Source of the DNA: Anaeramoeba ignava
Taxonomy: Eukaryota > Metamonada > Anaeramoebidae
Reading direction: 5' to 3'
Length of the DNA stretch: 64,000 nucleotides
Assembly: GCA_028826165.1 (NCBI GenBank)
Contig: JAPDFW010000054.1
Location: 74,501 to 138,500, forward strand
Part shown: positions 23,497 through 35,400 of the stretch, piece after piece
How positions within the stretch are numbered: position 1 is the first letter of the stretch
Layout of the letters: the number at the start of each line of letters is the position of its first letter
Notes under the pieces: generated by a model
What the model was told of the DNA's origin: nothing
The model's database searches: none
Seen by the model: only the letters and a program-made list of their open reading frames with translations
Program-made: the position numbers and the translations under genes

Positions 23497-23889
23497 TTAA
23501 TAAAAAAAATTTTTTTTTATTTTTTTTTATTAATTAAATCAATTTTTAAAAATTAAAAATTAAAAATTAAAAAATGAAAAGAAAAAAATGAAAAAAAAAA
23601 TTTAATTTTGAGAAAATTTGAATCTTTTTTTGCTTATTTTTTTTATTTTTATTTTTTTGCTTTAAAAGATCCTTGTTGGAATTTTAATTTCAATTTTAAT
23701 TTTAATTTTAATTTTAATTTTAATTTTAATTTTAATTTTGATTTTGATTTTAATTTTAATTTTGATTTTAATTTTAGTTTTAATTTTAATTATTAGATTT
23801 TAATTTTAATTTTTATTTTAATTTTGATTTTAATTTTAATTTTAATTTTGATTTTAATTTTAATTTTGATTTTAATTTTGATTTTAATT
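23497..23889. other. Intergenic region, IQGAP start to RCC1-BTB copy A end
   Basis: 393 bp. The left part (23569-23600) holds the T-tract/CAT element facing IQGAP. The right part (about 23680-23885) is a ttttaa/ttttga 6-bp repeat running into the 3' end of the RCC1-BTB gene. No coding sequence is visible. Confidence 0.6.
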
Positions 23890-25662
23890 TTAATTTTGAT
23901 TATTAAATTTGTTAATTAATAAATCAAATAAATTTGGATATGTTTGATTTAATTGAAAATAATCAATTCCAATTTCAATTTCATTAATAATTTCTTGTGT
24001 AATTTGAATTTCATCTTTAATTTGATTTGAATAAATCCAATATTCAAATATTTGAAATGATTTATTACTTAATTCACTATAATCTGTAACTTTGTTAGAT
24101 TTATCTTCAGTTACAGATAAAAACATTCCTCGATATAATTCACTTCTCATTATTAATATTAATTTAGGAAATTTATATTGTTTTTCTTTTCTTTCAATAA
24201 TAAAATCTTTTTCATTTTCATTTTCATTTTCATTTAAATAAATTCTTTTAATTGTTTCTTCAATTTTTTCATTTGAATTTATAATTTCTTTAATTTCATA
24301 ATATAATTTTGGATTTATTATTCTGTTTGAATAAATCATTTCAAATATTTGATTTGATTCTTTAATTGATTTTTTTGAAATAATTTCTTGAAGTTTTTCA
24401 AATTGATTTTGATTTTGATTTTGATTTAATCTATATTTCAATATTAATTTATGAGCTTCAATTATTTCTCCATTTTCTGTTTTAAATGAAATATCACAAA
24501 ATTCTTTTCTTTCAAATAATTTTATCAAATCTTCTTCAAGATTGGAAAAAGAAGAAAGAAAAGGAGAATAATAAAGAAATGATTTGCTAAATCCACAAGA
24601 AATATGATAATTGGAAATATCTTCATTAAATCTTAATTCAGGAAGTTCAATTTTAATTGGAATTGATTGATTTTTTGTATTTCCAGTTCCTAATTGACCA
24701 TAAGTATTACTTCCAAATCCAATTAATTTTGAATTGGATGTTAAAATCAAAGTATGAGAATTTCCAACAGAAATTTCAAGAATATAATCATTTTCAAATA
24801 AAGATGATTTGATTTCAGTAAATTCATAAGTAAATTCATTTTTGCCAAGTCCATTATAATGAAAAAATCCACATGAATAAAATTTTCTTTTTGGATTTGG
24901 ATTTTCATTTTCAATCAACATTACTGAATAAGCATATCCACATTGAATATCAATTATTTTACCTTTTGGAATATTTTGGATTTTGGTTAATTTTTTGATT
25001 TTGATTTCTTCTTTTCTTGATTCTCCTAATCCAAGTTGACCAGAATAATTATTTCCGCATACAAATAATTCTTGATTTGAATTTAAAAGAAAAAGATGAG
25101 ATGAAGTATTTCCTGTAAATATTTTAGAAACATTTTTCATCATTAAAATTGGTTTTTCTGTTTTTTCAAGTGTTATAGAATCTAAACCAAATTGACCAGA
25201 ATCATTTGAACCAATTCCATAAACATTTTGATTTGAAGTTAATAAGTAAATTGAATTTCTTCCAGAAACAATATCTTGAATTATTCTATCATTTGTATCT
25301 TCAATTAATGATGAAATATTGATAAATTTATTTGGATTTTCTGGATTAATATCTTTTCCTTTTGCAAATACATTTCCTTCTATTGTTAAAATAGCTTCAT
25401 TTCGATAACCAACAGTTACTTTTTGAATATTTTCAATTTGGATTTCTGAAGGATTTTCGTTTGAATAGTTTAAATATTCTATTGCTTTTCCATTTTTAAA
25501 AAGGAAAATTGTTGAAAAATCTGCTGATGAAATTTGTTTAATTTGTTTTTCATTTTCATTTTCATTTTCAAATTTAAATTGAATTGGTTTTGTTATTTTA
25601 TTTGGTTTATTTTTGATAAGTTTTGGATATTCATTTCTTCCAAAAAATAAGCAATCATTCAT
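23890..25662 (-). CDS. RCC1-repeat / BTB protein, copy A (intact)
   Basis: 590 residues, single exon. Residues 1 to about 350 form RCC1-type beta-propeller repeats (recognisable blades: YGIGSNDSGQFGLDS, FVCGNNYSGQLGLGES, IGFGSNTYGQLGTGN). From about 375 two BTB/POZ segments follow: FCDISFKTENGEIIEAHKLIL with an NQ-repeat loop, then DFIIERKEKQYKFPKLIL with YRGMFLSVTE and YFQLNQTYPNLFDLLIN. BTB proteins commonly dimerise and act as Cullin-3 ubiquitin-ligase adaptors; for this protein that is inference. It is the last (3'-most) of three head-to-tail copies spaced 78-88 bp apart and the only one without a frame break. A T-tract/CAT element lies just upstream of the start. Confidence 0.88.
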   Translation of the reverse strand: MNDCLFFGRNEYPKLIKNKPNKITKPIQFKFENENENEKQIKQISSADFSTIFLFKNGKAIEYLNYSNENPSEIQIENIQKVTVGYRNEAILTIEGNVFAKGKDINPENPNKFINISSLIEDTNDRIIQDIVSGRNSIYLLTSNQNVYGIGSNDSGQFGLDSITLEKTEKPILMMKNVSKIFTGNTSSHLFLLNSNQELFVCGNNYSGQLGLGESRKEEIKIKKLTKIQNIPKGKIIDIQCGYAYSVMLIENENPNPKRKFYSCGFFHYNGLGKNEFTYEFTEIKSSLFENDYILEISVGNSHTLILTSNSKLIGFGSNTYGQLGTGNTKNQSIPIKIELPELRFNEDISNYHISCGFSKSFLYYSPFLSSFSNLEEDLIKLFERKEFCDISFKTENGEIIEAHKLILKYRLNQNQNQNQFEKLQEIISKKSIKESNQIFEMIYSNRIINPKLYYEIKEIINSNEKIEETIKRIYLNENENENEKDFIIERKEKQYKFPKLILIMRSELYRGMFLSVTEDKSNKVTDYSELSNKSFQIFEYWIYSNQIKDEIQITQEIINEIEIGIDYFQLNQTYPNLFDLLINKFNNQN

Positions 25663-25667
25663 TTTTG

Positions 25668-25692
25668 AAAAGAAAAAAAATGAAAAAAATGA
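25668..25692 (-). promoter_or_regulatory. T-tract/CAT element upstream of RCC1-BTB copy A
   Basis: Sense strand reads ATCATTTTTTTCATTTTTTT then CTTTTCAAAA just before the start codon. Near-identical sequences precede copy B (27523-27550) and copy C (29396-29420), as expected if the promoter was duplicated with the gene. Confidence 0.45.
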
Positions 25693-25740
25693 TTTTTGAA
25701 ATTTTAATTTTAATTTTTGATTTTAATTTTAATTTTAATT

Positions 25741-27516
25741 TTAATTTTGATTATTAAATTTGTTAATTAATAAATCAAATAAATTTGGATTTGTTTGATT
25801 TAATTGAAAATAATCAATTCCAATTTCAATTTCATTAATTATTTCTTGTGTAATTTGAATTTCATCTTTAATTTGATTTGAATAAATCCAATATTCAAAT
25901 ATTTGAAATGATTTATTACTTAATTCACTATAATCTGTAACTTTAATTGAAGTATCTTCAGTTACAGATAAAAACATTCCTCGATATAATTCACTTCTCA
26001 TTATTAATATTAATTTGGGAAATTTATATTTCTTTTCTTTTCTTTCAATTATAAAATCTTTTTCATTTTCATTTTCATTTAAATAAATTCTTTTCATTGT
26101 TTCTTCAATTTTTTCATTTGAATTTATAATTTCTTTAATTTCAGAATATAATATTGGATTTATTATTCTGTTTGAATAAATCATTTCAAATATTTGATTT
26201 GATTCTTGAATTGATTTATTTGAAATAATTTCTTGAAGTTTTTCAATTTGATTTTGATTTTGATTTTGATTTAATCTATATTTCAATATTAATTTATGAG
26301 CTTCAATTATTTCTCCATTTTCTGTTTTAAATGTAATATCACAAAATTCTTTTCTTCTAAATAATTTTATCAAATCTTCTTCAAGATTGGAAAAAGAAGA
26401 AAGAAAAGGAGAATAATAAAGAAATGATTTTTGATATCCACAAGAAATATGATAATTGGAAATATCTACATTAGATCTTAATTTAGGAAGTTCAATTTGA
26501 ATTGGAATTCTTTGATTTTTTAATCTTTTCTTTCCTAATTGACCATAAAAATTATCTCCAAATCCAAATTAATTTTGAATTAGAAGTTAAAATCAAAGTA
26601 TGAGAATTTCCAACAGAAAAATCAAGAATATAATCATTTTCAAATAAAGATGATTTGATTTCAGTAAATTCATAAATATCTTTATTTTTGCCAAGTCCAT
26701 TAAATTGAAAAAATCCAGATGAATAAAGTTTTCTTTTTGGATTTTGATTTTGATTTTCAATCAACATTATTGAATAAGCAAATCCACATTTAATATCAAT
26801 TATTTTGCCTTTTGGAATATTTTGGATTTTGGTTAATTTTTGATTTTGATTTTTCTTTCTTTTCTTGATTCTCCTAATCCAAGTTGTCTATTTTCATTAT
26901 TTCCGCATCCAAATAATTCTTGATTTGAATTTAAAAGAAAAAGATGAGATGAAGTATTTCCTGAAAATATTTTAGAAACATTTTTCATCATTAAAATGGG
27001 TTTTTCTGTTTTTTCAAGTGTTACAGAATCAAAACCAAATTGACCATAATGATTTAAACCAATTCCATGAGCATTTTGATTTGAAGTTAATAAGTAAATT
27101 GAATTTCTTCCAGAAACAATATCTTGAATTATTCTATCATTTGTATCTTCAATTAATGATGAAATATTGATAAATTTATTTGGATTATCTGGATTAATAT
27201 CTCTTCCTTTAGCAAATACATTTCCTTCTATTGTTAAAATAGTTTCATTATCAAATCCAACAGTTACTTTTTGAATATTTTTAATTTGAATTTTTTCAGG
27301 TTTTTGATTTGAATAATTTTCTTTTAAATATTCTATTGCTTTTCCATTTTTAAAAAGGAAAATTGTTGAAAAACCTCCTGTTGAAATTTGTTTAATTTGT
27401 TTTTCATTTTCATTTTCATTTTTAAATTTAAATTGAATTGGTTTTGTTATTTTATTTGGTTTATTTTTGATAAGAATTGGATTTTGATTTGAGCCAAAAA
27501 ATAAGCAATCATTCAT
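25741..27516 (-). CDS. RCC1-repeat / BTB protein, copy B (frame disrupted twice)
   Basis: Head-to-tail copy of the neighbouring RCC1-BTB gene with the same start (MNDCLFFG) and end (INKFNNQN). Relative to copy A it has a net +2 change near 26838-26866 (after GLGESRKE) and +1 near 26575 (extra A). About 90 residues between them are out of frame and the original frame returns for the BTB half. No substitution-type stop codon is needed to explain the breaks. Divergence from A is modest (for example KNENENEKQIKQISTGGFST against ENENENEKQIKQISSADFST). It may be a functional gene with sequence errors, or a young pseudogene. Confidence 0.75.
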
Positions 27517-27604
27517 TTTTAAAAAGAAAAAAATGAAAAAAATGATTTTTGAAATTTGAATTTTATTTTTGATTTTGATTTTGATTTTAATTTTAATTTT
27601 AATT

Positions 27605-29388
27605 TTAATTTTGATTATTAAATTTGTTAATTAATAAATCAAATAAATTTGGATTTGTTTGATTTAATTGAAAATAATCAATTCCAATTTCAATTTCATT
27701 AATTATTTCTTGTGTAATTTGAATTTCTTCTTTAATTTGATTTGAATAAATCCAATATTCAAATATTTGAAATGATTTATTACTTAATTCACTATAATCT
27801 GTAACTTTGTTAGATTTATCTTCAGTTACAGATAAAAACATTCCTCGATATAATTCACTTCTCATTATTAATATTAATTTGGGAAATTTATATTGTTTTT
27901 CTTTTCTTTCAATAATAAAATCTTTTTCATTTTCATTTTCTTTTTCATTTAAATAAATTCTTTTCATTGTTTCTTCAATTTTTCATTTGAATTTATAATT
28001 TCTTTAATTTCAAAATATAATTTTGGATTTATTATTCTGTTTGAATAAATCATTTCAAATATTTGATTTGGATTCTTTGATTGATTTATTTGAAATAATT
28101 TCTTGAAGTTTTTCAATTTGATTTTGATTTTGATTTTGATTTAATCTATATTTTAATATTAATTTATGAGCTTCAATTATTTCTCCATTTTTGGTTTTAA
28201 ATGAAATATCACAAAATTCTTTTCTTTCAAATAATTTTATCAAATCTTCTTCAAGATTGGAAAAAGAAGAAAGAAAAGGAGAATAATAAAGAAATGATCT
28301 TTGATATCCACAAGAAATATGATAATTAGAAACTTCTTCATTAAATCTTAATTTAGAAAGTTCAATTTGAATTGGAGTTAATTGATATTTTAATCTTTTC
28401 TTTCCTAATTGACCATAAGTATTACTTCCAAATCCAATTAATTTTCCTTTGGAAGTTAAAATCAAAGTATGAGAATTTCCAACAGAAATTTCAAGAATAT
28501 CATCATCATTTTCAAATAAAAGATGATTTGATTTCAGTAAATTCATAAGTAGTTACATTTTTGCCAAGTCCATTAAATTGAAAAAATCCACATGAATAAA
28601 GTTTTCTTTTTGGATTTTGATTTTGATTTTCAATCAACATTATTGAATAAGCATATCCACATTGAATATCAATTATTTTACCTTTTGGAATATTTTGGAT
28701 TTTGGTTAATTTTTGGATTTTGATTTCTTCTTTTCTTGGTTCTCCTAATCCAAGTTGGCCATCTTCATTATTTCCGCATACAAACAATTCTTGGTTTGAA
28801 TTTAAAAGAAAAAGATGATCTGAAGAATTTCCTGAAAATATTTTAGAAACATTTTTCATCATTAAAATTGGTTTTTCTGTTTTTTCAAGTGTTATAGAAT
28901 CTAAAACCAAATTGACCAGAATCATTTGAACCAATTCCATAAGCATTTTGATTTGAAGTTAATAAGTAAATTGAACTGTATCCAGAAACAATATCTTGAA
29001 TTATTCTATCATTTTTATCTTCAATTAATGATGAAATATTGATAAATTTATTTGCATTTTGTAAATCAATATTAATTCCTTTTGCAAATACATTTCCTTC
29101 TATTGTTAAAATAGCTTCATTTCTCCAACCAACAGTTACTTTTTGAATATTTTCAATTTGGATTTCTTCAGGTTTTTGTTTTGAATAGTTTAAATATTCT
29201 ATTGCTTTTCCATTTTCAAAAAGGAAAATTGTTGAAAAATCTGCTGATGAAATTTGTTTAATTTGTTTTTCATTTTCATTTTCATTTTCATTTTCAAATT
29301 TAAATTGAATTGGTTTTGTTATTGAATCTGGTTCATTTTTGAAAATAATTGGAAATTCATTTTCACCAAAAAATAAACAATCATTCAT
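27605..29388 (-). CDS. RCC1-repeat / BTB protein, copy C (four single-base frame breaks)
   Basis: The 5'-most copy of the tandem trio. Compared with copies A and B it shows +1 near 28905 (extra A in a run), +1 near 28518 (extra A), +1 near 28071 (extra G) and -1 near 27982 (missing T). All four are one-base indels, three in homopolymers, and the segments between them remain clearly RCC1 or BTB coding. The N-terminus (MNDCLFFGENEFPIIFKN) differs from A and B after the first eight residues. Only 47 bp separate its start from the end of the giant gene upstream. Confidence 0.7.
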
Positions 29389-29435
29389 TTTTGAAAAGAA
29401 AAAAAATGAAAAAAATGATTTTTGAAATTTGAATT

Positions 29436-32400
29436 TTATTTTTGATTTTGATTTGAAATTTCGAATTTGATTTTTAATCCATCAACTAATCTTTTTATCC
29501 TTTCTCGAAAAATATTTAAATTTGGATCAATCTTAGAAATTAATAAACGATAATAAAAAGAAAAATGAATAAAATCATTTTCAATTCTTGATTCTCGAAT
29601 CCATTGCTCAATTTCCTTTCTGATATTTTTGTCAAGCCGATGCTCAATAAATGAAGAAAGTTGACTTCTCCTTTCTTTTGTAACAACTTTCTTAATTTTT
29701 TCTTGTTCAAATAAAACCATTGGTTTTAAGTTTCGATTTCTTTTAAATTTAAAAAAATATAGCGTTTCTGCATAAATTAATTTGTAATTAAGTGACAATT
29801 CTTGACTAAGAAAAAAATCATCCCAAATTAACTCGAGTATTTCAAGAATTTGATTTAATATCTTGGATTGAGTTTCTTGGTATAAATCATTTATATTTTG
29901 ATTTATATTTTGATTAGAATTTTTATTAGAATTTGATTTTTGGTTTTGATTTAAAAAAGCATCCAAAATTGTTTCCAATTTAGAAATTTGAGAAAAGGTA
30001 AAATCAAGAAGAAGTAAACGTTGATATTCATCAGTTGGAGATTTAAATTTAATTTTTCTTATCCAACTGAAAAGATCTGTTATATATTTAGACAAAGTAT
30101 GAATATTGGCGATATTATTATGTTTTTGTTCATCATGAATTATATAAGCCGCCACCAAATATAAAGAAATTCCTGCTCCATTTTCAATACAGTGTTGATT
30201 AAAATCAGTCTGATAAATCTCTTGGATATTGCTCATTTTGTCTAAAATTGCATTTGGATTGATTTTCTTTTGGATATTTTGGTTTTCCAAAAAAATAAGT
30301 TTGTCTAAATAAAATTTCGCAACAAAATTGAATATTCTTGAAAGGGGAAGAGGTGGAGAGTTGGCGAAAAGATACTGAGTAAGAAACAAATAGAAATAAA
30401 GATCCATCTTTTCATGGTAATCTTCAAGTAAACTTAAAAATTTATCAACAAATAATGTGAGAAATGTTTTGCTCTGATTTTGATAAATGCAAACCAAGAT
30501 GATCTCAAAAAGTTCCATAATTAATTTCTGTCGATTGGCCTTTGAGTGGGACTGAGAAATCACATATTCAAAAGCCATCTTTGTTATATCCTTAAAAATT
30601 TGTGTGATTTTAACAGCCAAATTGTCTTGAGGAAACAATTTCTCTAAATTTTGATCATTCGCTAAATTTCTCAGATGGTCGCAAATGAATCTAAAGAATT
30701 CCAAAAAATTCAGTTCAATGTTCTCCCGAATAATCTGTTGTTTCTTATATTCTTGTTCAGAATTGTTCCCTCTTTTGGGATTCATAATCTTCTCATCCAG
30801 AACTGGAACCATATTCTTTAGATATAAATAAATCACTAAAATTTTATCTTCAGGATTAACAAATTTGCTTGGGAATTCCATTTTTTCCCAATAATCAAGC
30901 ATTGTGTCTTCATTCCTTTCTTTTTTCCGGTTTTTCTCACTCCAGAAAAGCTGGTCAATAATTATTCCTTTGTTCTCTTCAAGTGTTTTTTTGAAAAATT
31001 CTGATGATATTTTTTTCAGTTTTGATTTGTCAATTTGTTGCTTCACAAAATCCAGTTTTTCTAATGTAAATTCTTCGAAACTGTACCGAATCAAAATGGA
31101 CAAAATTAAGCGGAAGCAAAATTGATAATAAACCGATTTATTCACAAGATCCAAATTCAAGTTTTTGATACTTTGGTTCTTTCCTATTCCAAAGTTTGTT
31201 TTGATAAGCATTGCAAACGTAAGTTCGATATAGTCCTCCAATATAATCAATGAAGATAGAAATTCAGAAACAATATTAAACGGAAGTTTTTGGCTTGTTT
31301 CCCAATTTAACTCATTGAAAGCGGTCACATAAATTTTTGGATCATAAAAAAACAATATTTTATGCTTTGCGAATAGAATAAAAAAATTATGAAGAAAAAA
31401 TCTTTCAGGAAACATTTTGTTGAGAGAGTTAAGCACCTTACAAAAGCTGCGAAGAATACTCAAGAAAGCTTTTTTTGATTCCTCATTTTCTTCATCAAAA
31501 GGTGGTCCACAGTCATTGAACTTCATTTGATTAGATTTTATATCTAGATATGGAAGATTTCGTGCAATCCATGGATTATATAAATTAGATAATCGGATTA
31601 AAAGGTTATTTAAGATTAAAAAATGTTCATTTTGATTTTTTGATTTTGATTTTGATTTTGATTTTGATTTTGATTTTGATTTTTCTAATTTCTCAATATA
31701 AAAGGAATCCAAAAGTTTGCAGTTTTGTTCTGAAAATAAATTCTCACAAAATAATTTAATATTTCGTAAACATGCCAAATCAAAACAAGAAATAAAAGAG
31801 CGTCTTTTTTTTGTTGATAAGTTGGCTTTCCTTCTTTCCTTTTCAAACAAAAAACGCAATTCACTAACTTTTGAATTCATCACCCCAATTGCTTTCTCAA
31901 TCATATCAAAAGATCTTTGTTTTTTTTGCCAGGAAATGAGAAAGATTTGCCAAACTTTTTGGGGACATTTATCAAAAAACGAAGAAAATAGGATTTTTTG
32001 AAGAATATCATCAAAAATATTCGGGAAATCATAACTAGCCACAAATCCAAATGAGTCAAGAGCATGCTTGAAAATATCAGGTTGCGCCTGATCTTTCAAT
32101 TCAAAAAACTTGAGAATTCTCGTTACTGATTCTTTCAACAACTCTAGATCATTATTTTTTTCAACCCATTTATCAAAATTAAATTTGCGCAATATTGGAT
32201 AGTGGATCTTTTCGTTGCTCAGAATAATATTCTCATACTGTATCAAAAAATCTCCCTTGTACACTTTCATAGGATCAATAATTGGATCAATCAAGTCATG
32301 AAAACTTGGTTTTTTAAGCAAATTTTTGATCAAGAAACGAAAAGTATCTGAGGGAATTAATTCAAAGAGAAATTCCCCCATTTTGACTAAATTCCTTTCC

Positions 32401-35400
32401 AATATTTTTTGTCTTGAAATTGGGAAATTTGAAATATTTTCAAATGAAGTTTCGAAAATTGCCTGAATGGATCCATTTAAATCTCGATATTCTGAATTTT
32501 TGGAAATTATATCACTTATAAATTGTTCCTTTTCCGAAAATTCCATCTTTTTGTTCTTCTTTCCGGACTTTTTGGTCTCTTTCGTTACTTTTTCCACTTT
32601 TCTCATCAATTTCATTACCGATACTAGAAAACGATAATTGAAAAGATTCCATCATTTTATCAACAAGATTATCAATTAAAATGATTAAATTTGCTAATTT
32701 ATCCAAATCTTGGATTGTACTAGGAATTTCCAATGTGATTTTCCGATGCTTGTTCTTCGTCATGGAAAAATTTTTTTTGATTTGTTGCTCTGTTTCTTTC
32801 TGTATTAAATCAATATATTGGAAATCAGAATTTGGATTTCTTTGACTTTGTGTTTGTTGTTGGATTCTGAGATTATCATTAGATATGCTTTGTAAATTCA
32901 ATTTACTTGTTTTTTGTTCATATAAAAAAGAGATGTATTCCCGAAGAAAGATTTCATTTTCTTTTTTATTTTTGACATATGGCTCAGAATAATCAGAAAC
33001 AAGCTCTGCTAATTTTGACTTGAATATATTAGAAAAACTTGTATTTTGATCATTTTCATTTGGGCGAGTCAAATCAAAATTCAGAAAATTTGGGATTTTT
33101 TCCTCTTGTTGATTTTTTAAGTTTTTTAGACTTTTTCGACTTTTTAGATTTTTTTGACTTTTTTGCATTTTTAGATTCTTTTGACTTTTTTGCATTTTTA
33201 GATTCGGATCCGTTTTAGATTCTATAATAATCTTATCAAAAAAAATATTCACAATTGGTTTTGATTCTTGGTTTTCGTTATTCTCATTTTCACTGGCAAT
33301 AATTGATTTCTGAAGAGAATTTGCGAACTTGAGATATTCGCTAATATTTCGGAAAATTTTGTTATGATCCACAAATTCAAACCACAGAAAAGTCTGCAGT
33401 TCAGTGAACCAACTATCCCAATTTTGAAAATCAATTTTCTTATGGAGAAAGCTATTCAAAATTTGCTCCAAAAAATGGAATTGCAAATCCTTTTTCTCCT
33501 TCATCGCTTGCTCTTCAAGATCATTTACCACTTCTGTTTTGATCCATTTTTTCATTGAGGCGAGTATGAGAGGAAATCGGTTTTGCTGCTCGTCTCTTTG
33601 CAGTGATAACTTCAGGATTTGGCGAATTCTCTTTCTAAATGAGTCAATGTATTTGGTAAATAATATATTGCCAAACCAATTATCATCCCCAACAGAAAAC
33701 ATGACTTGATCATCCTCGAAAATTTGTGAGTATGGACCTCTATTGGTATCGCACGAGAAGAAAAGAAAAAATATCATCTGAAGAATTATTGGCAGTAAAT
33801 CAAATAAATTCTCATCAACAACATCTGGATTTGCTAATCTTTGAAGAACTTTATCCCAAGTTTTCATGAAAGTTTCAACTTTATTTGAAAAACGACGCCT
33901 TCTGGAAACAAGATTGGATCCATTTTCTAGTCTCGTGTTGTTGTTTTCGATTGTTGACAACAAAAGAACTCCCAAAAAACACCAAGAAAAATTCCCTATT
34001 TTTTTTGGATCGCTTTCCAAAATCAACTTCTCGTTTTCTTTTCTTTGTGGATGATCATAGAAACATTTCCAAAGAAATTGCGACATTCCAAAAAAATGGG
34101 ATATTTTGAAAATTTCATTGAGTAAATAATAGTTGCTCATGTCATTTGAGTGTTTTTTGAAGGATTCCAATGAGATGTCGATCCAAAATTTCATAACTTC
34201 TGAGACTGGAATGGAAGGTTCCATAAACTGTAATACTCTCACATTAATCCCCTGAGAATTTAAGTAACGTAATGCCTCATTTTGTGAGATATTTTCGGGC
34301 CAACAACTCCCTTTTTTTTGTTTTAGTCCCCATAAGCACAGATGCAAAGCTGCAATATTTCTCTGAATGAGTACTGGATTTGATTTTTCGTTTGTTTGAG
34401 TTGAAGTCGAGAAAGTATCGAAAATCCCTTCAAAAAGATGAGTAATGTTGGTATTTCGGTTTTCATTTTCATTTTCATTATCATTATCATTATCATTATC
34501 ATTATTTTGATCCTCTTTTTGCTTCGTTAACAAATTAAGAATTTGTTTTGTTAAGAGCTTGAATACCAATGATTCGTATTCTTCAGAGGCTTTTAATTTC
34601 TTCACTAGTCGTTTTATTTGTGTATTCTTGATCACAGAAAATGCATTTGTTGTGAGCAGATACAAATAGCATAAGAAACGGTTATTGTATCCATTTATCA
34701 GTGTCTTGACATCTTTTGCTTCTGTGAATTTCTGATGAAATTCTGAACATTTAAGGGGTTTTGTTATTTGCTGGCCAAATTGGGTGAAAATATCCAATTT
34801 CTCGCTCATCAAGATCATCCACTTATTGATTTCCTTCAGAATTTCTTGATTGTGGCCCTTCTGCTTTTTTTCATCGGGATTTTTGGTTTTTTTTTTTGGT
34901 TTTAGATTCAGATTGGACCATAGAATTCCAAGATCAATTAGCAGTCTACGATGGATTTCTGGATGAACAAAATATAAAGATTCAGCAATTTCTAAAACGG
35001 TTTTTGTATTTGCTTCGAAGTTTTCTTTGTCGATATGCGTTGTATCTCTGAACCCCCAATTCAAGTTGGTTAAAATGTATCTTGCTGTATCGAAAAGGTG
35101 TTTTCTTTGGCTTGATATTTCGTATACTGAAATTGATGAGTCTGTTAACCATTTGGATATCACGTCATAGTCCTTATGAACAAAATTCCATTTAGATAAA
35201 TCGAGTTTTTTAAATAGCTTTGGAGCTAAAAGAGAATGAGTTTTTTTGTTTTTCTCGAAAAATTCCAAGATGATTGTTGTGGAATCTCTGTATATTTGAT
35301 TAATCATATTAATAAGGTAGTCGATTGTTTGCTCATCTTCAACATGAATTGATATAAGAAGGAGATCATTCAAAACTTGTAATCTAAATTCACTTGAGAT

